Source: Clostridium_AD sp051278035 (GTDB taxonomy: Bacteria > Bacillota > Clostridia > Clostridiales > Clostridiaceae). From it: a DNA stretch of 9,464 nucleotides. Location: contig NZ_JBNMNU010000165.1 in assembly GCF_051278035.1 (NCBI RefSeq), forward strand, positions 1 to 9,464, in the 5' to 3' direction. A program made the position numbers and the translations under genes. The notes beneath the pieces are model-generated. The model was not told where the DNA came from, ran no database searches, and worked only from the letters and a program-made list of their open reading frames with translations. This document shows, one piece after another, positions 6,713 through 9,464 of the stretch (its first letter is position 1; each line of letters starts with the position of its first letter).

Positions 6713-6919
6713 ATGGAATATACGGTGCAAAAGTTAGGAAAGTTAGCAGGTGTTAGCAACAGAACACTTAGATATTATGATGAAATAGGAATTCTTAAGC
6801 CGGCAAGAATTAATTCGTCAGGATATCGAATTTATGGTGAAAAAGAGAAAAACAAGAGCATGGGCTTTCTTTTATTGATTATCTTACAAAGTGTAGAATT
6901 GAAAAGTCTATTTGTATGA
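6713..6919 (+). pseudogene. Truncated MerR-family regulator, only the DNA-binding domain left
   Basis: From ATG 6713 the protein begins MEYTVQKLGKLAGVSNRTLR, a textbook MerR helix-turn-helix, and continues YYDEIGILKPARI and SGYRIYGEKE, the wing of the domain. After about residue 44 the similarity stops. The last ~24 residues are an out-of-frame reading of an AraC-type gene and end at a stop at 6917-6919. The total of 68 residues compares with about 110-280 for intact family members: the dimerising coiled coil and effector domain are missing, so specific operator binding is unlikely. GAAGGGAG at 6697-6704 gives a good ribosome site for ATG 6713. An in-frame TTG at 6695 is less likely, as it lies upstream of that site. 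The upstream promoter is intact. It is possible that the small protein is still made; regulation by it is doubtful. Confidence 0.85.
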
Positions 6920-7050
6920 TGGATGATCCCAAACTTAAAATTTATGAAATTGCCGAGGCGGTAGGATATAATAATCAACATTACTTTTGTAAGTCATTTA
7001 AGAAGGTAATGGGATTTGCTCCAACGGAATATAGAGGAGGTAAAATTTGA
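6844..7050 (+). pseudogene. C-terminal remnant of an AraC/YesN-type response regulator
   Basis: In the frame ending at TGA 7048-7050, the sequence from about 6850 reads KQEHGLSFIDYLTKCRIEKS, then IYEIAEAVGYNNQHYFCKSF and KKVMGFAPTEYR. This is the second helix-turn-helix of the AraC family, in the form typical of YesN-type response regulators of two-component systems (IAEAVGY...YF...FKK..G..P.EYR). The receiver domain, the middle region and the first helix-turn-helix are missing: about 69 codons remain of several hundred. No start codon with a ribosome site belongs to this frame. The frame differs from that of the MerR fragment joined to it, so no fusion protein is made by normal reading. The stop overlaps the TTG start of the next gene (TTGA), which shows that the two were once translationally coupled in one operon. 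The family call is firm from the motif set. Confidence 0.85.
7034..7050 (+). promoter_or_regulatory. Ribosome binding site and TTGA stop/start overlap
   Basis: GAGGAGG at 7034-7040 precedes TTG 7047-7049 by 6 bases. This decides the TTG start of the tandem sugar-binding protein, since no ATG follows at a suitable distance. The TTGA at 7047-7050 joins the start of this gene to the stop of the AraC remnant. Confidence 0.7.
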
Positions 7051-8903
7051 TTAGACAATTTAAAGATAAATATATATACGTAGCTTCTATAATTTTAATA
7101 ATTTTGATTTCAATAACTGCTTCAAAATTAATTAATGCAAAGAAATCTGATGGTATTGAATTTGTTATTGGAATGTCACAAGCAAATCTGACTGAGCCTT
7201 GGAGAATTTCTATGAATGAGGAAATAATGCAAGAAGCAAAAAAGTATGAAAATATGAAAATTGTTTATAAAGATGCTGGTGGAGATACAAATAAACAGAA
7301 AAAAGATATAAATGAATTAGTAAGTGCTGGTGTGGATTTATTGATTGTATCAATAAACGATTCGAAAAAATTAACACCTCTTGTCAGTGAGGTATATAAA
7401 TCTATGCCAGTAATAGTTTTGGATAGAGCGGTTGAAGGGTACGACTATACATTATATATTGGTTCTGATAATGAAAAAATAGGAATTCAAGCAGGGAATT
7501 TGGTAGTAGATTTAATTGGAGATAAAGAGGGTAAGGTTATAGAAGTTCAAGGGGTATTAAATTCTTCTCCGGTTATAGCAAGGAGTAATGGTTTTAGATC
7601 AGTCCTTAAAGAGTATCCTAATGTTAAAATATCTAGAACCCTTGTGAGTGAATGGCAAAAGGATGAAGCGGAAGATAAAGTTACACAGGTGCTACAAGAA
7701 GATAAAAATATTGATGTTATATTTGCTCATAATGATTATATGGCCCTTGGAGCTTATAAAGCAATATATAAACTGGGACTTGAAAACATAAAAATTATAG
7801 GTGTGGATGGACTTACAGGAGAAAATGGCGGGCTAGATTTGGTTTCAAAGGGAATGCTTCAAGGCAGCTTCACTTGTAAAACTGGAGGTATCGAAGCTGT
7901 GAATTATGCTATGGATATTTTAAATGAAAAAGGAAATATACCGAAGAAAACTATATTGAAAAGCGACAAAATTACACTGTCAAACGTAAATGAATACTTG
8001 AATAATAAATCCAAAAAATTAGTAGATAGTAAAAATATAGTATTAGGGTATGCTCAATTAACATCAGAGAGCAAATGGAGAGATGCGAATTCTAAATCAA
8101 TTAACACTTCAGCTAAAAGTGCTGGTGTTAATTTGGATTTTATTGAAGACGGTTATACTCAAGAAGATCAAATAAAAATAATTAGGGAATTAATTAAAAA
8201 GAAAGTAGATGTAATTGCCTTTTCACCTTTTGTGAACTTCGGGTGGGATGAGGTTTTAATAGAAGCAAAAAATGCAGGGATTCCTATTATTTTAAGCGAT
8301 AGAAGTGTAAATTCAGATGGTTCTCTTTGGAAATGTAATATTGGTTCGGATTTTCAAGAGGAGGGAAGACGTGCTGCAAGATTGTTATTGGAACGATTTG
8401 ATAATGAGGAAGTAAATATCTTTGAACTTCAAGGAAATAGGGGGTCAGCACCCCAAATTGAAAGACAAGCTGGGTTTAGTGAAATAATTAAAGAATATGA
8501 TAATTATAAAATAGTAGGAACAGAAACTGGAAATTTTAGCTTTGAAGATGGAAAAGAGGTTATGAAAAAATTCCTAAGTTCAAACCATAATAAAATAAAT
8601 GTGTTATATGCTCATAATGATGATATGGCTCTTGGCGCTATTGAGGCTATAAAAGAAGCCGGGCTTATTCCGGGGAAAGATATTATTGTTATTGGAATAG
8701 ACGGCACGAGGCAAGCGCTAAAGTCAATTATAAAAGGGGATATGTATTGTACTATAGAATGCAATCCACTTCTGGGACCAAGGCTTATGGAAATTGCTAA
8801 ACAAATAATTATGGGGGTCGAGGTTCCTGTAAAAATAGTAAATGCGGAAGAGGTTTTCACTAAAGTAAATTCTGCGAAAGGACTTAGAAATAGAAAATAT
8901 TAG
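7047..8903 (+). CDS. Membrane-anchored protein with two tandem sugar-binding (periplasmic-binding type) domains, probable sensor
   Basis: The 618-residue protein has a short basic start, one hydrophobic segment (about residues 9-25) without a lipobox cysteine, and then two complete type-1 periplasmic-binding domains of the RbsB/YtfQ class, about 38-325 and 329-600. Parallel motifs show this: PWR 51-53 and KWR 343-345, LDRA 125-128 and SDRS 417-420, HNDYMALGA 228-236 and HNDDMALGA 523-531, GVDG and GIDG. The second domain is very close to YtfQ, the galactofuranose-binding protein (EAGLIPGKDI, FELQGNRGSA). The first is more distant and may bind another sugar. Transporter-associated binding proteins have one domain and are lipoproteins; an uncleaved anchor beside a YesN remnant suggests a sensor role like XylFII of Clostridium beijerinckii, which acts with the kinase LytS. 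No kinase is present here. The start is TTG, set by the upstream ribosome site. Sensor function is inference; domain content is clear. Confidence 0.88.
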   Translation: MIRQFKDKYIYVASIILIILISITASKLINAKKSDGIEFVIGMSQANLTEPWRISMNEEIMQEAKKYENMKIVYKDAGGDTNKQKKDINELVSAGVDLLIVSINDSKKLTPLVSEVYKSMPVIVLDRAVEGYDYTLYIGSDNEKIGIQAGNLVVDLIGDKEGKVIEVQGVLNSSPVIARSNGFRSVLKEYPNVKISRTLVSEWQKDEAEDKVTQVLQEDKNIDVIFAHNDYMALGAYKAIYKLGLENIKIIGVDGLTGENGGLDLVSKGMLQGSFTCKTGGIEAVNYAMDILNEKGNIPKKTILKSDKITLSNVNEYLNNKSKKLVDSKNIVLGYAQLTSESKWRDANSKSINTSAKSAGVNLDFIEDGYTQEDQIKIIRELIKKKVDVIAFSPFVNFGWDEVLIEAKNAGIPIILSDRSVNSDGSLWKCNIGSDFQEEGRRAARLLLERFDNEEVNIFELQGNRGSAPQIERQAGFSEIIKEYDNYKIVGTETGNFSFEDGKEVMKKFLSSNHNKINVLYAHNDDMALGAIEAIKEAGLIPGKDIIVIGIDGTRQALKSIIKGDMYCTIECNPLLGPRLMEIAKQIIMGVEVPVKIVNAEEVFTKVNSAKGLRNRKY

Positions 8904-8909
8904 AAATAT

Positions 8910-8936
8910 AGCTCTGCAATGGCAGGGTTATTTTTT
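8910..8936 (+). terminator. Factor-independent terminator after the tandem sugar-binding protein
   Basis: AGCTCTGC (8910-8917) pairs with GCAGGGTT (8922-8929), including two G-U pairs, with a 4-nt loop, followed by A and six T (8931-8936). It begins 7 bases after the stop, so the sensor gene and the downstream transporter gene are transcribed separately. Confidence 0.8.
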
Positions 8937-8994
8937 GTCCTAAATAGTATAAATAATAACTTATTTGTATAAATACAGTAATTAAAAAGTGTTA

Positions 8995-9017
8995 TATAAT
9001 AATTGTAAACGATTCAA
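8995..9017 (+). promoter_or_regulatory. Promoter -10 box and LacI/CcpA-like operator of the YtfQ-like gene
   Basis: A perfect -10 TATAAT (8995-9000) has only a weak -35 candidate around 8972-8977. Directly after it, TTGTAAACGATTCAA (9003-9017) is an imperfect palindrome with central CG, the shape of LacI-family operators. It resembles the catabolite-response element bound by CcpA but lacks part of the right half. Placed at the expected transcription start, a bound repressor would block initiation. This suggests sugar- or catabolite-dependent control of the transporter operon. Confidence 0.45.
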
Positions 9018-9042
9018 TAATTTTCTTCGGGGGGTTTTATTA

Positions 9043-9464
9043 ATGAAAAAGAAAAAAATAATTGCATTTGTATCTGCAATGATTCTAGCTACTACTATAT
9101 TTGCTGGATGTGGTGCAAAGACGGAACCTACTAATAGTGGTGATGTAGCAGAAACACCAGCAGTAACAGAAGAGAAAATAGTTATAGGCTTTGCACAAAT
9201 TGGTGCAGAAAGTGGTTGGAGAGATGCAGAAACTAATTCAGTAAAGGATATTCCAAACAACAATAAAGGCATAGAATTAAAATTTTCAGATGGCCAACAA
9301 AAACAAGAAAACCAAATAAAAGCTATTAGATCTTTTATAGCTCAGAAAGTTGATGTCATAGCACTGGCACCTGTAGTTGAATCTGGTTGGGATACAGTTT
9401 TAAAAGAAGCTAAGGATGCTGAAATCCCAGTTGTCTTGATGGACAGAACTATAAAAGTTGCAGA
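9043..9464 (+). CDS. YtfQ-like substrate-binding lipoprotein of a sugar (galactofuranose-type) ABC transporter, 3' end outside the window
   Basis: Only the first 140 codons are in the window. They start with a lipoprotein signal MKKKKIIAFV...TTIFAGC (Cys23), then an acidic, Thr/Pro-rich linker, and from residue 45 the binding domain: VIGFAQIGAESGWRDAETNS, SDGQQKQENQIKAIRSF, DVIALAPVVESGWDTVLKEA and VVLMDRT. These strings are strikingly like YtfQ of Escherichia coli, including the ESGWR and DR residues that line the sugar site. The protein should capture a furanose sugar at the outer face of the membrane and pass it to ATPase and permease subunits, probably encoded downstream. GGGGGG at 9029-9034, 8 bases before ATG 9043, is the ribosome site. 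The second domain of the preceding protein is its close relative, so both may see the same sugar. The helix after ETNSVKD (DIPNNNKGI) is unusual for the family. The exact sugar is not certain, as related clostridial proteins may bind others. Confidence 0.9.
   Translation, partial: MKKKKIIAFVSAMILATTIFAGCGAKTEPTNSGDVAETPAVTEEKIVIGFAQIGAESGWRDAETNSVKDIPNNNKGIELKFSDGQQKQENQIKAIRSFIAQKVDVIALAPVVESGWDTVLKEAKDAEIPVVLMDRTIKVA

Noticed and set aside
6836..6860. A programmed -1 frameshift that would fuse the MerR and AraC parts into one protein.
   Set aside because: The A-rich stretch offers G AAA AAC in the right frame, but this is not a proper slippery heptamer in its first base, no stimulating hairpin or internal ribosome site is evident, and simple deletion explains the joined fragments.
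6600..7060. Insertion of a mobile element as the cause of the regulator junction.
   Set aside because: No transposase remnant, terminal inverted repeats or target duplication could be seen on either side; a deletion is the simpler reading.

Overview
The window reads as chromosomal DNA of a low-GC, Gram-positive anaerobe of the Clostridium type. The grounds are the strong A+T bias, purine-rich AGGAGG/GGGGG ribosome binding sites, factor-independent terminators after most genes, a cell-wall-binding repeat 2 protein, a lipoprotein peptidase, and a YesN-like AraC remnant next to sugar-binding proteins. Every gene that can be supported lies on the + strand. No tRNA, rRNA, CRISPR array, transposase or integrase is visible.

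Layout. (1) 1-720 is the 3' end of a surface protein with a cell-wall-binding repeat 2 module, closed by a terminator. (2) 721-972 is a gene-free stretch with a three-copy 10-bp tandem repeat, an 11-bp inverted repeat, a Shine-Dalgarno sequence without a gene, and a promoter. (3) 973-2325 is an M28-type zinc aminopeptidase lipoprotein with a PA domain; its true start may be an ATA codon at 1012. (4) 2558-3961 is a tight two-gene operon: an acyltransferase of the LuxI / N-acyl amino acid synthase fold, then a ThiF/E1-like adenylating enzyme. This is the best candidate for an undescribed system. (5) 4130-6589 encodes a membrane-bound 7TM-PAS-GGDEF-EAL protein for cyclic di-GMP turnover. (6) 6660-7050 is a recombination scar: a MerR-type promoter and MerR DNA-binding domain joined, in a different frame, to the last ~69 codons of an AraC/YesN-type response regulator. 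(7) 7047-8903 encodes a membrane-anchored protein with two sugar-binding domains in tandem. (8) 9043 to the window end begins a YtfQ-like (galactofuranose-type) substrate-binding lipoprotein with its own promoter and a LacI/CcpA-like operator.

How the parts work together. Units 6-8 look like the remains of a sugar-sensing module feeding a sugar ABC transporter, similar in design to the XylFII-LytS/YesN xylose sensor of Clostridium beijerinckii. Here the response regulator has lost its N-terminal part and no histidine kinase is present, so the anchored sensor gene now lies downstream of a captured MerR-type promoter. Units 3, 4 and 5 are separated by terminators and appear to be independent transcripts. 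The LuxI-like/ThiF-like pair is predicted to make a small acylated, possibly adenylate-activated metabolite; its product cannot be read from sequence.
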